From positions 4,262,501 through 4,326,500 of the forward strand of contig JAKNDB010000107.1 in assembly GCA_024305405.1 (NCBI GenBank): a stretch of 64,000 nt of DNA, given 5' to 3'. Source of the DNA: Dirofilaria immitis (taxonomy: Eukaryota > Nematoda > Chromadorea > Rhabditida > Onchocercidae). The notes beneath the pieces are model-generated. The model was not told the origin of the DNA, did no database searches, and saw only the letters and a list, made by a program, of their open reading frames with translations. The position numbers were made by a program, and so were the translations under genes. Of this stretch, positions 63,852 to 64,000 are shown in pieces (the first letter of the stretch is position 1; each line of letters starts with the position of its first letter).

Positions 63852-64000
63852 TAGTAGATTTTTTGTAACGAAGTGTTTCTTTTCAATGTATATGGCTTAT
63901 TATTGCTTCTGATTATTTCTATAGCATCGTGACAATCGTTCAGTGTAACACGTAATTACGTCAGGGCTTTGAAGAATGGAAAAATCTTAAACATTGTTAC

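Overview
The window looks like AT-rich nuclear DNA from a nematode, most likely a spirurid or filarial worm. The reasons are long AT-rich spacers, dozens of short introns with TTTCAG or TTTTAG acceptors, AATAAA signals, and metazoan gene content. No bacterial, plasmid, phage or CRISPR feature is visible. Species-level assignment is inference.

Layout: 1-6.5 kb is spacer with microsatellites. From 6,565 to 11,207 (+) is a six-exon gene for a four-pass membrane protein of the PLP/DM20/M6 family (C. elegans nmgp-1 type). From 11.2 to 13.4 kb is spacer with a tandem duplication, a GC box, a TATA-like motif and four ACGTG cores. From 13,447 to 40,952 (+) is one very large gene of about 63 exons, the orthologue of the deubiquitinase USP9X/FAF. 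I traced it through a long helical N-terminal part, a ubiquitin-like segment, the catalytic domain and a C-terminal tail that ends in a PPxY motif. From 43,290 to about 45,000 (-) is a two-exon Pro/Gln- and Gly-rich protein that I do not recognise. From 45 to 53.7 kb is spacer with a short, broken stretch on the minus strand resembling Enhancer of rudimentary (ERH). From 53,732 to the right edge (+) is protein kinase N (pkn-1), cut off inside the kinase domain.

The three plus-strand genes have well-preserved splice sites and matching intron phases. Yet at least a dozen conserved exons need one extra base to stay in frame. Nearly every such site is a homopolymer run (A, C, G or T) that is one base short. 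The best reading is homopolymer under-calling in the assembly rather than gene decay, and automated gene models here will be fragmented.

The genes do not form an obvious pathway. They are a neuronal-type membrane proteolipid, a ubiquitin protease and a Rho-effector kinase, each with its own spacer.
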